From the NCBI GenBank assembly GCA_002914805.1, contig JXTB01000240.1, forward strand, positions 511,063 to 575,062: DNA of 64,000 nt, given 5' to 3'. The stretch is from Parasponia andersonii (taxonomy: Eukaryota; Streptophyta; Magnoliopsida; Rosales; Cannabaceae). The position numbers and the translations under genes are program-made. The notes beneath the pieces are model-generated. The model searched no databases, was not told where the DNA came from, and saw only the letters and a program-made list of their open reading frames with translations. This document shows positions 1-12,562 of the stretch, in pieces. The number at the start of each line of letters is the position of its first letter. Position 1 is the stretch's first letter.

Positions 1-2225
1 TTCTGCAATATTTTAAAATTCAAATATCCTAACTTTTCATGCCAAACAGATATCTTATTACATGAATATGATTTTGTCAAAGTATAGTAATTATCATTTT
101 ATTTAAAGCCTTCTAAAACTAATTTACCACATCTATCAACAACAACACAATTATCACGAGTGAAATTAACATTAAAGTTTAAATCATAAATTTGACTTAT
201 GCTAATCAAAATTAGCCATAAGTCTCTTTACGTGTAAAACATTCCTAAATGTAGGAAATCCATCAACATTAAGAGTTCTTTTTCCAAGAACTCTTTCTTT
301 TGCACCACTAATCATATGCTTAGAACAACCACTATCAAAATACCAATCGTTAGTAGCACATGATCTAAAACAAGTAAAAGATCCAAAACAATTTAATTCA
401 TATTTTTTAACCCAAATTTTTCTTATTTTTCTTAATAAATCAATCTTTATGTTTGGTGTTTTACTTTGAAATAGAATTTCATAAGAATAGTAATTATTTT
501 CCAACAAGTTTCTCATAGTAAAACACCTAGGTCTGATGTGACCTTTTACACTACAGAAATGGCAAGTTGGAACGAAGTTACCATATTTCTCATGATATTA
601 AATCCAGCAAGTTTGCTATATATTGCAATAGGATATTTTCGTGTTGCAACATTAGCATATATTCCAAAAACTGATATTGCTGTAGTTATAACATGAGATT
701 TCTTTTGTGTTACAACATCACTGCTGGTTCTTGTAATCGAGTTAGGAATAGAATTCTTAACAAAACAGTTTTTGAATTTGACCTCTTACATTTAAATTCG
801 AGTCCATGATGATTTGACCTAGATCTACCAATTGCCGGAATATGATCTAATTTGGTAGTTCCAGAATTTAACATTTTTAAGGACTTTTGAGACCTATCAA
901 GCTCTCTTAAAACATCTTTTAACTTTGCATCTTTTTCAGCCAGCAAAGTTTCTAACTCTTAGATCTTTATTTCAGAATTCTCCTTATATTAGATGAGAGT
1001 AGAAATTCTTCCTTCAAGGGATCTATTCTGATCTACAATTTTAACCCATTGAGAATACATATTTTTATACGATCTTCTAATTGATTCTTCATCTAGTTCG
1101 GAATCATCACTGTCAGTATCATATAATCTGTCTGATTTTACAATATTACTGCCAGATACAGGTTGTGTTGTAATATTATCTGCAAAACTCCACACAGAAC
1201 AGACATTATCTGTAACTAAAGAAATTCCAAAAGCAACATAAGTACTTACGTGAGTTTCATCTTTTTTTTGGCTTCCTTCTGACTCCTCATCACTCCACTA
1301 GGTAGTCATTGCCTTAGATATTTTCTTTAGGGTATTGGCACGTTCAGCTTGTATGTGACCATAACCTTCATACTCCGTACACTGAAAACTTTTCTTTTGG
1401 TCTTTAGAAACATCAGATATTTAGACTGGCATTACCTTTGCTTATGTTTCTCCCCTCTAATTGTCTGCCCATTTTATAAAAAAAATTATTAAAGTTTTTG
1501 GACAATAGAGTAAGTTCGTCGTCAAGATTTCTATTTTCACTTACAGCTAGTTCAGGGGTAGCTTTAAGAGCAATTAATTTATCCTTCTTCTTGTGCATGA
1601 TATTCATCTCATAAGTCTACAAGGATTCCATAAGTTCCTCAACCTTCATGGTTTTGGGGTTCTTGCTTTCTTAAATGGCCATGAGCTTTGGTTGAAACCT
1701 AGCAGGCAAAAATCTAAATATTTTTCTAACCATTTAAGTATCCAAAAAGCATTTACCAAGGTCAAAAACTTCATTAGAAATATCATATAGTTTAGTAAAA
1801 TATTTAGATAGAGTTTCATCTTCTCTCATTTTTAACTCTTCAAATTTAGAAGTTAAAATAATTATTTTAGTTCTTTTCATATCACCAGAACCTTCAAAAT
1901 TTTTTGTAAAATATCTCACGCTTCTTTGGCAGAATCATAATTTGTTATCATTTTGCTTCGAGTAGTATCAACACAATTGAGAATAACATGTAATGCTTTG
2001 GAGTTGTAATTGGCCAGTTTATCATCAGAAGACTAATTGAGTTCATGTTTAGGAATAACATTCCCATTCTCATCCTTAGAGATTAGTGGTGATCATCCAG
2101 CAAGAATAAATCTCAATGATTTTTAATCAATAGATTTGATAAAGCCTTCATATGTGCCTTCCAATATGAATAGTTTGTACTATCAAGCAGTGGGGGGCGT
2201 GTAATGGACCATTCTTTGACAATAA
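1..2225 (-). pseudogene. Copia-type retrotransposon gag-protease remnant (5' part of polyprotein)
   Basis: Reading leftward, the translation passes through the parts of a Ty1/Copia polyprotein in the correct order. It opens with an N-terminal gag block (LLDSTNYSYWKAHMKA near 2150-2195) and a UBN2-type gag segment (SKFEELKMREDETLSKY near 1800-1860). A decayed zinc knuckle follows near 1330-1390 (CTEYEGYGHIQAER, where two of the expected cysteines are Y and R). Then come the aspartic protease motif WYFDSGCSKHM near 310-350 and a GAG-pre-integrase block near 1-200 (NFNVNFTRDNCVVVD, then VWHEKLG). Stops and frameshifts break it into pieces of 60-105 codons, so it cannot make a polyprotein. Integrase, RT and RNase H would lie beyond the left edge. 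The gag and protease wording resembles the SIRE/Maximus group; that lineage call is inference. Confidence 0.85.
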
Positions 2226-2278
2226 ACAACATACCTGAAAAATACGGCTAAAAATCCACAAGATTTTACAAAACAAAC

Positions 2279-3300
2279 TGTTAGTAAAGAATAATATGAG
2301 TACAAATACCAATCATATTTAAAAGACTCCCTCTCTTAAATGTTTACTAATCTGTCTAGCGAGCTCCTCTCGACTTGATGTGATTTTTTCTATATGAACT
2401 CTCTTCAAATTTTATGGAACATGTCTTCTCCTGAAGACTTAATGCACTTCTCTCGAAGCACTCTCTAGACTAAAAATCTCTCATAGTCTCTCAATACAAA
2501 GTATAGACAGATTTTACTAAGAATTACACTAATGGCAATATCAAATATACAAGACACTCTTAGGACTCTAATCTAGACCCCTATATATAGTGCTTGAGCT
2601 CTTTCAATCTTTGGTAATCTGCAAGACATGTTTTTCTTAACATAAATACTAATTAAAAGCAAATTTGATCAGTCAATGATAAGATTTTCACAATCAAGGC
2701 TGATATGATACTATTATTGATTCTGTATAGTGATGTTACAACATCGATCCTATCTAAACGGCCAGATTTATAACTTTTCTAAAAGAAATATTGATTTATT
2801 ACCTGAAATAAAAATTCTGTTTTTTGTACAAATTAATCAAATAAAAAATGTTCATACAAAAAGAATCAGCTAAAAATTAATAAGGAAACGACACCTCAAG
2901 ATATAAAAATTTACACTTTCATATAATAAGATAGTTTTCATAAAATTGTAAACTGTCAAAAAATAATCAGATAGAATTAACCAAATAAATAAAATCTGAT
3001 TGGTCAAAATCAAGATTGATTATTACAAGGAATATTAACCAATTAATATTAGCAATCACACTATAATCAATATTCATTAAAACATGCCTAAATAAGAAAG
3101 AAATATGTGAATATAATTTTCCTACAAGGCAAATATTAATCATTGATATTTCTGATCAAGATAACTAATTGAAGAGATTTTCAATCATATGACAACTATA
3201 AAATTCAGACTAACACGTTTAAAAATTTCAGGTAAAATACTCTAGTGATGTTGCAACATTAACTGAGAATCACTGTCAGTCAACACAGACAGTGATATTG
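2279..3300 (-). mobile_element. Probable 5' LTR of the Copia remnant
   Basis: This lies immediately upstream (minus sense) of the gag remnant. On the minus strand it contains a promoter-like CTATATATAG (2581-2590), then a transcribed-looking leader. It ends with TTCTTTACTAACA at 2279, a usual CA end just ahead of the internal region. The outer (right) boundary was not found; a TG-rich stretch near 3290 is only a guess. No clean tRNA-Met primer site was seen next to 2279, which fits decay. Confidence 0.45.
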
Positions 3301-4450
3301 TAATATCTCAAATTAGAATAAACTGCCCTTTTAAGTTCGTTATGACCAAAATAGGGGCACTAATAGTAGACTCATGGTAGGAAGTGAATGCTCAAACCAT
3401 TGCACAAGTCATCAACCATACATTGTTGTTTAGAAAACAAAACTTGAATGGTTGCTCGTTTCACAACTTGACACCACATTTCACATTTTAAACACAATTA
3501 ATCGTCCATGAATTCAAATTAGTAACATATTATGTTCCTTTATTATTATTATTTTTCTTTGGATCCATAAGTATGAGCACAATGGCCATGAGTGAATACT
3601 AAAGCTCATTATGCTACAGAAAAATGGTTTTTATAGTTTTGTAGCACTTAAAGAGTAGATTATCTGCAAAAAAAAAAAAAAAAAAACCTTAAAGTATAGT
3701 CATTTTACAAATTTAATCTTATCTTTTTGTTTGTGTAAAATTATACTTCACATTTCAAATTTCTATAAATTTATATCTTATGCATATAAATTGACCAATA
3801 AATTTCTCGTTAAACACAGAGTCTGAATTGAGGATGTATTATTTTTACTGACTAACAAAAAACTCTATAAAAAATAATTTAAAATAGTTAGCACATATCA
3901 TTCAATTTGTACATAGAAAGTACATATTTGCATAAATTTAAAATGTGGAAGTATTATTTTGTATAAGTCAAAAGATATTATTAAAATTGTAGAAAGATCG
4001 TACTTGGTATTTTTTTTTTAGTTATTCCTAAAAAGTACTATCTTAGACATTTAGTAGCATTTGAAAAAAGGCTTTTAGCCCCTGTTACTGAAAGTCTAAT
4101 TGTTTTGGCAGTTTTTATATGCTATATAAAGTACTACGATTAATGATTTCTTAGCACTTTTTTAATATGCAATACAAAATGAATAGTAACATATGAATGT
4201 AGTTTCAAAATAAATTTATTCTGTCTAGACTCTTTTATAGCACTTTTAAGATGCTATCTTAACTACTATGTATAATATTTCTTAGCATGTTTTCTTTGCT
4301 ATATTATATAAACATCATTAAATATCGTTGTAATTAAGTAAATGTAATAGTATCTTCGAGCTTTCGTAATATTCTATGACTCAAAATACATATTTCATTA
4401 AAGATTCAAAAATGGTTCGAATATTTGAATGATTATATTTAAATGATAGT
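3301..4450. other. AT-rich intergenic DNA, no feature recognised
   Basis: There are no supported ORFs, only AT-rich sequence with an A run at 3667-3686. I see no domain remnants. Confidence 0.5.
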
Positions 4451-4540
4451 AATGGAATATGTTATAATTAGAATGAGAGATATTTAAAGTTTAATAAAAT
4501 GGAATATGTTATAATTAGAATAAGAGATATTAGAATGTAA
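4451..4540. repeat. Two-copy tandem repeat, 47-bp period
   Basis: AATGGAATATGTTATAATTA begins at 4451 and again at 4498. Each copy is followed by GAATGAGAGATATT or GAATAAGAGATATT. This is a simple local duplication with one or two differences. Confidence 0.8.
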
Positions 4541-5059
4541 CATTCAAATACAATGGGGTGTCCTTATTATCATTTAAATAGGAAAAAACTATTTTAATAG
4601 TTGAAGTGACTTATGCGATATTTGAATGAAAAGATTGAATTGATGCGGAATATGAATAGAATATTTTAGTAATATTATTATTACTATTATTGTTATTATT
4701 TAAGTTTTATTTAATTATTAGGTTCATTTTAATTTTGAGTAATTAATTTTAAGTTTCTCATTTTTAACTATTTTTAGAATTTATTTAGTTTCCTAATTGT
4801 GTCTAATTGTTAATATATTAATAGGCTTAGTTATGTAATTATTTTTTAGATTATAAGTGAATGAATTAATTAAGTTATCAAGTTTCTCTCATTTGACTAT
4901 ATTTTCTTTGAGTTTTCCTTTTTTCTTTCATTGCTCTTCAACCTATTCATGTATTTTTGCTTAGCTTCTATCACCCATTACTCTTCTATCTATTTTCTTT
5001 CTAAGTTTTGATCTTATTCTTAAAAAATGATGCATTTCACGGGTCGTAACATGATAGAT

Positions 5060-6035
5060 GATTGCAAGGATAACTCGGTGTCCAAAGGTTGAATTCTATA
5101 TATATGCATGAAAACGTGTATTGACCGTGCCAGTTGGAGTTCGATTAGAGGACTTAGAATTCCGAGGTGATAGGACCAACCATATAAGAAAAGGATAATA
5201 TAATAGATAATTGAATTTAAATTGCTAAAATTTAAATAAAATAACATGATCAGTTGTAAGGGAAAACAACACGGATCACTAAATAAATACGTATAATAAT
5301 AAAAATATGGTAAAATAACCGGTCGCACTTAGAGTACAAAACTGATTAATTACTTTACATGGGAAAAGGTAACAGAGGAACTAATTACACTTAAAGCAAC
5401 AATTCGAATTACATGCCAAGTCATAGTGATATAATTATATATGTATAGGTATAAATATATATAATATATAATAATAGAGAGTACAATATCTCGAAGTTGT
5501 GCTACAAGTCAAGAACAAAATTGTAAAGAGTAGCTCGGTGCCCAAAGGTTGAATTATACGTATATGCATGAAAACTTGTATATGCTCGTGGGAATGGAAG
5601 ATGTGACTTGGGGACCAAGTCAAAGACATGCACGTGAAAATGGGTAACAATACATACATACATATATATAAATATATATATATGTTGTCAATCTAATAGG
5701 TATTTTTTTTTACTTATAGGTAGGTATATTTTTTTTGAACCATTGGATCCTAATGATGATCCAATGGTTATAATCAAGTGTATGAAAAGACATGCATCAT
5801 TAATGTTATTCTCTCTTTTTCTTTTTATAATAAAAAAATATGCATGATAAATTTTCATTGGTCAAAATGATACCTATGTATAAGTAAAAAAAAAATACCT
5901 AGATTAGTACCTATATATATATATATATATACTAAGTTAGTAATGTAATGATAATACTTAATATAATAGTCTAAATACATGTATAAGTGGACACGTGTAT
6001 GCATACAAGTGGACTTGTTGACCAAGTCTAATGCT
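5060..6035. repeat. Diverged repeat units, about 450-bp spacing
   Basis: A block with CTCGGTGTCCAAAGGTTGAA then ATATGCATGAAAACGTGTAT (about 5070-5130) recurs near 5530-5590 (CTCGGTGCCCAAAGGTTGAA). A weaker third version lies near 5980-6035 (CACGTGTATGCATACAAGTGG, GACCAAGTC). The short minus-strand ORFs here are echoes of the same repeated DNA. MITE copy 1 sits between units 2 and 3. Confidence 0.55.
5684..5911 (+). mobile_element. TA-embedded MITE, copy 1
   Basis: This is a 228-bp element bounded on both sides by (TA)n tracts (about 5662-5683 and 5912-5932). Its ends read GTTGTCAATCTAATAGGTAT and ...ACCTAGATTAGTACC, an imperfect inverted pair. Internally it has a T run, a GGTAGGTA block, a hairpin (ACCATTGGATC / GATCCAATGGTT, 5739-5769) and the conserved words GAAAAGACATGCATCATTAAT and ATAATAAAAAAATATGCATG. 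It matches the copies at 29463 and 37261; it is the most diverged and shortest of the three. There is no coding capacity. Confidence 0.8.
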
Positions 6036-6159
6036 AATGAAATGCAAATGAGATGAAAACAATGGTAATGATAGCAAGGAAGCACTCGACTTAATCAAGA
6101 ACAAAAACTGAGAAAATAAAGTGATAAGAATTAATGGGGATAACAATAATGAAGTAAAT

Positions 6160-6700
6160 GAAGAGGGGCATATACATATATATATATATTATGAATTTAT
6201 GCATAGTTGATACAAGATATGGTGCCAATTTTCAAATGGCCAAGTGACCCTTGCTTGCTAAGCCGATAAGTTGTCTAAGTATGATTGGAGGATCCTTTAC
6301 TTAGCCTCCAAGTGCTCTTATGAGCTTGACACCTCATGCTCTTATGTGCCAAGCTTGTGGAGCTTGACAGCCTTGACTAGTGAGTGAGGAATGCATAGAA
6401 GTTTCTAGAAGCTTCTAGAGGGATAACACAACCTTTCAATAAAAAAAGGACACCATTTAGCTCCTAACTCCATGTGTGCGATCGTTTTTGTCCAAGGAAG
6501 TGACCAAAATGACATGTAATTTTTTGTAAGTCATAAGTAGTTTCTATGGGGAACACTACATGTTGTTTCTTAGGGTTTGGGGAGTTGCATGCAATTTGAG
6601 GCAAACTGCATGTAGTTTAAGCAAGAGACATGTAGTTTGTGATTTGACTGAGCTAGTAACATGTGTAGACTCTTGTTGGGCTTTTTTTTTTTTTTTTTTA
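6160..6700. other. Unclassified intergenic DNA
   Basis: This is less AT-rich than its surroundings, with repeated words (CATGTAGTTT, CTTGTGGAGCTTGAC). No ORF or domain was recognised. It may be an old transposon fragment. Confidence 0.35.
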
Positions 6701-7990
6701 ATTGCTATGCAAGTGCACGTACCGAACAAGTAATATAGTAATGAGTTGAGTATCGTATCCATAGGGATTGATTAACAAAATTAGTTGGATAAAACTAATG
6801 TCAAATAAACTGAATTAAGAAATTATAAGAATTGACAGATGCAAAATAAAAAAAATGTAAATTCCAAACATAAAACAATATGACCTAAACAAGAGATTGT
6901 AAATNNNNNNNNNNNNNNNNNNNNNNNNNNNNNNNNNNNNNNNNNNNNNNNNNNNNNNNNNNNNNNNNNNNNNNNNNNNNNNNNNNNNNNNNNNNNNNNN
7001 NNNNNNNNNNNNNNNNNNNNNNNNNNNNNNNNNNNNNNNNNNNNNNNNNNNNNNNNNNNNNNNNNNNNNNNNNNNNNNNNNNNNNNNNNNNNNNNNNNNN
7101 NNNNNNNNNNNNNNNNNNNNNNNNNNNNNNNNNNNNNNNNNNNNNNNNNNNNNNNNNNNNNNNNNNNNNNNNNNNNNNNNNNNNNNNNNNNNNNNNNNNN
7201 NNNNNNNNNNNNNNNNNNNNNNNNNNNNNNNNNNNNNNNNNNNNNNNNNNNNNNNNNNNNNNNNNNNNNNNNNNNNNNNNNNNNNNNNNNNNNNNNNNNN
7301 NNNNNNNNNNNNNNNNNNNNNNNNNNNNNNNNNNNNNNNNNNNNNNNNNNNNNNNNNNNNNNNNNNNNNNNNNNNNNNNNNNNNNNNNNNNNNNNNNNNN
7401 NNNNNNNNNNNNNNNNNNNNNNNNNNNNNNNNNNNNNNNNNNNNNNNNNNNNNNNNNNNNNNNNNNNNNNNNNNNNNNNNNNNNNNNNNNNNNNNNNNNN
7501 NNNNNNNNNNNNNNNNNNNNNNNNNNNNNNNNNNNNNNNNATCAGAATTCAAGTCCTAATTTCAGTATTTCTACTAGAAATAAAAAGAAAATAAAATAGA
7601 TATTGACTATATTGAATTGTAATCATCGGAAACACTACAGACAAAAATAAAATAAAGAAAACTACTTAAATTAGACAATTTGATCCTTTAAAACAGCTAT
7701 CCCAAGACTTAAAAACATACCAAATAACTCTATTTTTATAGAGTTATCAACTCTCCTTAAATGAAGTAATGTCCTCGCATAACCCTTTCTTTACCAAGTT
7801 ATATTAGTGACTAACTTAGTCAAGGCCCTTATTAAGTCTTACTAATCATGTAATAATTTGGGACTAATTAAGGTATTAAGGTTTAATCACAAAAATTAGA
7901 CTAAACCCCAAAATATATATCAACTAATTTTTCATGGTATACTATTCCCAACTCCTTGAAATACTAAAATATAGGCTAAATATTATTGTA
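6700..7990 (-). mobile_element. Gypsy-type LTR fragment interrupted by assembly gap
   Basis: Read on the minus strand, the left end is typical of the 3' end of Gypsy/Athila-type LTRs: TCCCTATGGATACGATACTC, then ATTACTTGTTCGGTACGTGC and ACTTGCATAGCAATT. The Athila LTRs elsewhere in the window end in similar fashion (ATTACTTGTTA, GTGCACTTGCAAATTTTC). The N gap removes its centre. The outer boundary near 7990 is uncertain. Confidence 0.45.
6905..7540. other. Assembly gap (636 N)
   Basis: An unbroken run of N. Any translation through it is meaningless. It lies inside repeated DNA, the usual cause of such gaps. Confidence 1.
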
Positions 7991-8720
7991 TTGGACCTAT
8001 ACTTCATTCTAACCACTCTTACTTTTTAACACTCTTGAGAGAAATTGTTCAAGAGATCAAATACTTTTTTTCTTGTAAGAGAGAGATTCGTTTGTCTTTC
8101 TTTTTTTTGCCCCTTCCAAAAGATGTATTTATTTTGTTTGCTTGCCTTTCCTTTTTTTCCCCTTCACATCTCTTTATATATTTTTTCTCTTTCTCTCTTC
8201 TTTTTTTATTTATATTTTCATCTCCTCTCTATTGATAATTTTTTAAGGATATCGAATAATTTTTCCCTTCCTTTTCTCTTCTTAACCTCCTTTTTATGAA
8301 TCTAAATCTCACTGATACTTATCTTTTAAACCCGGCTCAATTTTATTTAAGCTTCTCTTATTGTCCCTTACTCTACTTAATACATAGAATCAATAGTAGG
8401 AATGATATGTTTAAGCTAAGTGAAAGATAATATCTAACTAACCAAAGAAAAATATATATGTGGGCTCAAATTGGCTAACTGGGGGGATGTCTTTAGACTT
8501 CAATTAAAGAAACTAGCTTATTTGGCTATGGTACTTAAACCTAATTTAGTTAATCATATTATGGGTGACACTCGATTGGTCGTTAACCTTAATAAATCCT
8601 CTAGGAGAGTTCTAATCTCTAATCCTTCCTATAGAAACCTTAAGCAATATTCTAGATAAATCTACAAGACCATCTAAATCTAGCATGTTGATTTCCTGTA
8701 CCAGCTAATAAGGTCAGTGA
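7991..8720. other. AT-rich DNA with C/T-rich stretch, nothing recognised
   Basis: A strongly pyrimidine-rich segment (about 8095-8300) creates overlapping hydrophobic-looking ORFs that are a composition effect. No domain or gene structure was found. Confidence 0.4.
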
Positions 8721-8859
8721 GCATAAAAAAAAAAATTATGAGCATGATTATCATTGATGAGTGAATTTTATTCACTTATTTGGTTTTATTTAAGCTTGAT
8801 AATTACTAAGTTTTCTTAAATTTTCATTAGTTTTCTTTGCTTTACTTTTTTCTATCTCA

Positions 8860-9845
8860 GGTTTCTATTGGATGTTGGAGCATTGGTGCGACTTAAGAGG
8901 ATTCTAAAGTGCCATTTTAAAGTATTGAAGCCAGAGTATCAAGTGTTGTAGTGCCTTAGCACTGGAAAAGAGAAGAGCAAAATTGTAGCTTATAGCAGAA
9001 CCACGGATACCTCAATATTATTCAAGGAGCGCCGCAACACCAATGCATTTCTAGCTAGCATCCTTTGATCTAGCACTGCAGAGCTGGTTTTCTAGCATCG
9101 CAGCGCTCCCGGGTGGACACATCATAAAAAATTGAGGGTTTCTTTACGCTTTTTGGTATCCTAGCCACCATAGGACATTTAAGAATTATTTTCCAAGTTG
9201 ATTGAGGTACTTTTAGCAGCTAAAAAGTTCAATACCATGGGGAAAAAAAGGGATAGAAGAAGAAGAACTATTTGTGGAGATCTCATTAAATCAAAAGAGT
9301 TTTCTTTTCTCTTATTTCTATGATGTCAATTATCTTCATTTTGTTTTTGTTTATTTCAAATATGAGCTAAGTTTTGTATCTAGAGGTTTGATGTAAACCT
9401 TGCTTAAACTTATATTTTCGTTTTAATGAAGTTTTTGTGATGTTTTCTATGATTTGTTTGTGTAGTCTCATTATAAATGCTTCTCAATTAATTGGCCACT
9501 AATTGGATATATAGGTATCCCGAATTTGTTATTTGAGAAAAGGAATTCTTAATTTAGATCTAAGATAATACAACATAGACTTAATAGAGTTTGAGAGAAC
9601 GTATAGAGTTTATGAAGCACCTCTATAATAAATCCTTGAACTTAATAAATTCTTGATTTTGAATAGAGATATTGAGATCAAGTTCAAACTTGTTTCTCAT
9701 ATAGGCTCCGATTTAATAACAATGTAATTGTAGCCCTGAATCTTATAGGATATGTAAATTGGCTTCAAATAATTAACAAGTTTTTAATTATTTATTTTTA
9801 GAAGCCACTCTACAAAAAAGACTAAAATTGCACTTGAATAGTCCA
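8860..9845 (+). mobile_element. LTR-like remnant
   Basis: The layout follows the grammar of the other LTRs here. There is a GC-richer block (GCACTGCAGAGCTGG, CATCGCAGCGCTCCCGGG), then a promoter-like region, a leader with GAAGAAGAAG, then ATGAGCTAAG and GAGGTTTGATGTAAACC. An AT-rich tail with GCTTCTCAATTAATTGGCCA follows. The tail is truncated before the expected terminal TTGCACTTGCA-type end. No partner LTR or TSD was identified. Confidence 0.35.
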
Positions 9846-10279
9846 TGACTATTTTTGGAGTAACATCCCATGCTACATCGATTCTTTACTAAATATTACT
9901 TTGTATAATATCACGCAAATACAAGAATATATTTCTTAATTCTTATTGATTTCTTTAATAATAATTAGTCAACATTATTATGAAAATATTGCTTATGCTA
10001 AAAATTTATGATAAAGTACTAAAATTTACTAAAGATATATTATTTCTCTAAATTCCATATTATCAACTATAATAATATATTTTACTAAACATGTTTTATC
10101 AAACAGCAGAGAAGATTAATCTCAATTAACCTTACTCATTTACAATTAAAATAAAGTCATATTGAGAACACAAAATTTCAGCTAACATAAGATATAGAGA
10201 AAAGCCAATCATTGCCTACGAAATATTTTTCTTTGACATTTTTCATATGAGTTTCATTAATGATCCAGTTAAATGTATG

Positions 10280-11909
10280 TGATAACTCTATAAAATAGAG
10301 TTATTTGTGTTTTTTATCTATTAAATTTATATATCTTTGAGTAATTTTAATTTAGATTTTAAGTAATTTAAGTTGTTTTATTTTATTCAGTTTAGATTTA
10401 GTTTTACTTAATTTTATGTTATTTTATTAGGTTTAGGTATTTTCATTTAATTATTTTAAGTTAATTTAATTTGAATTAGACTTTTATTAGATTTAGGATT
10501 TTGATTTAATTTCATTTTGTTCGATTTAGGTGAAACAGAAAATAAAAAGAAAAAGAAAATAAGATTCCGGATGATTTCAGGCTGTAGGATCAAGCTCACG
10601 AATGCACATGATCGGCATGTGTAGCGCATGCATAGAGGAAGGCAAGTGTACGGCTGGAACAACCAACAGCTAGGTAGGGGTGCTTTGAAGTGTCGGATCC
10701 TGTGCATCTCATGTCTCGTGCACTTAGTTTTCTCTCTAACAAGAAGTCGCCACATCACCTACTAAAATTCAAGCTCTTCTTTAACCAATAAGTGCCTAGA
10801 TTTATGTCGAGCTTAGGGAATTCAGCTGCATAGGATTATTGCCCAAATACTAGCTTCTAAATGAAACTTAAAATAAAGAGCGACAAAGATGTGGAGTTTG
10901 AATTGGAAATCGACACTTCAGACAACCAATCAAAATGGAGTATTGGAATCCGTGTACAACACAAACATACTCTCTCCTCAACTATAAAAGGACTAGGAAC
11001 AAGAAGAAAAAAAATACCATTCTAGAGGGAGAAACACAGTAATCTAGAGAGAGAAAGTTAGTGGGAGATAGAACAGTAGAGTGGAGCCTCTTTAACTGCG
11101 ATTTTCTCTAGTTTGATTTTACTTTCAGCTTTAAACTTTTTATTTTCTTTAGGATATTTATATTTAATATTTTTGTTTTTCTTAGTTCAATTATGTTCTA
11201 GATTTCTCTTTCTAGGACTACAATGTAGCTTAACTATAATGCTTTAATATTTTCTTTTAATTTAGTCTATGAATTATTTTTTCTAGTTGAGTTTTTAATT
11301 TCGTTGTTAATGCTTCTATTTAACTTGGCACTAAATAGATGATTTATTAATCATAATGAAACCGGAAGGAGATTTATGTATCTAGTCCACTGGATTGAAA
11401 GCCATAAGTTACATGTAAAATAAGAATATATTTACATGGTTTGTGTAGTCGTTATATGAGTTTCTATAGATCGTGATAAATTTTTAATTAGTTTAGTTCA
11501 CATAGGAATATAGTAAATTGGTACTTAGGGCTATTTTGCTTGAACTCAAAAGGATAGTGAATAAATTAGAGGATCTCGACTATCAACTAGGAGAATACTT
11601 TTAGACTAATGAGAGAGAGAATTTTTAGAGTGGATTAGTTACAATAAAATCAGAAACCCTAGGTTTCATTTCATTAATTTACATCTCATTTTATTTTTTA
11701 CTTTTAATTTTCATTCTCATTTTTTTATTGCTTTTAGTTTATTTTCAGTTTTAATTTAATTTAATTTTTCTTTACTCGATTAATTCAAATAAAATTAGGA
11801 TTTGCAAAACTTCGGTACTTTGTAAATCTATAGTCTTCGTGAGACAATACTCGATGCTTACTATTATATTACTTGTTATGATTTTGTGCACTTGCAAATT
11901 TTCATAACA
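10280..11909 (+). repeat. 5' LTR of the Athila-type element
   Basis: Starts TGATAACTCTATAAAATAGA and ends GCAAATTTTCATAACA. TATA-like CTATAAAAGG lies at 10982-10991, a leader with GAGAGAGAAAG follows, then an AT-rich tail. The same layout recurs in the right LTR. Confidence 0.9.
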
Positions 11910-11915
11910 GGTTTT

Positions 11916-11933
11916 TGGTGCCGTTGTCGGGGA
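11916..11933 (+). promoter_or_regulatory. Primer binding site (tRNA-Asp type)
   Basis: TGGTGCCGTTGTCGGGGA lies six bases after the 5' LTR. It differs from the expected complement of the plant tRNA-Asp 3' end (TGGCGCCGTTGCCGGGGA) by two C-to-T changes, the pattern expected from decay of methylated cytosines. This primer is usual in Athila/Tat-type Gypsy elements. Confidence 0.85.
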
Positions 11934-11987
11934 TTGTTTGTATTGACGGAGGTTTTGTCAACAATGAATTTAAGAAATTACAAGAAG

Positions 11988-12562
11988 TGGCTTGTGTGTG
12001 TAAAGGGTTGATCAATCAAAGCATGTAAAAGAGACAAGAATTTTATAGTGGTTCGGCTCCAAAAAAGATGAGCCTACATTCACTGTTGTTCACTATTTTT
12101 TGGAAGATTACAAGAAAGTACAAAGTGTATTCAGAAAGTAAGTCCTTAAGTTTTTCCCTAAAAACCGATCCCCCACGGCAGCATTGATCTTTCCTTATAT
12201 AGGTGAAGGTAGTTCAATGTTTGCCGATTATGAAAATAGGTAAGTATATAATCAGAAACTACAATTTGAGTAACAATATAACTAGATAATAACTTAAATG
12301 AAATGACTGGATGATCTTGAAAGAGAATCTTTTGTTTCCTTTTCTTTGTAGATAACTCATTTGACAAAGCTTATTCTAGTTTCCTTTTCATTCTGGTTGC
12401 ACTTAACTTGTTCAGAGAAGGTCACGCTTTATTCGAAGGGAGGTCGCATTCGACTTACTCGGAAGAGGTCGCACTTAACTTACTTGTGCGACCTGTCACG
12501 TCCTCTTAGTTGCTAACTTTCCCTTTTTGGTATTGACCATTATCTAGTTTTTAGACCGTACA
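11988..12562 (+). repeat. Left terminal direct repeat of nested element
   Basis: Shares GATCAATCAAAGCATGTAAA, CGATCCCCCACGGCA and CGACTTACTCGGAAGAGGTC with the right copy. It contains about 25 bases near 12405-12440 that the right copy lacks. Confidence 0.9.

Noticed and set aside
6815-7552. 245-codon minus-strand open frame
   Set aside because: It is almost entirely translated N from the assembly gap.
8035-8299. Phe/Leu/Ser-rich membrane-like ORFs
   Set aside because: Caused by a C/T-rich tract; they overlap in two frames and lack any family features.
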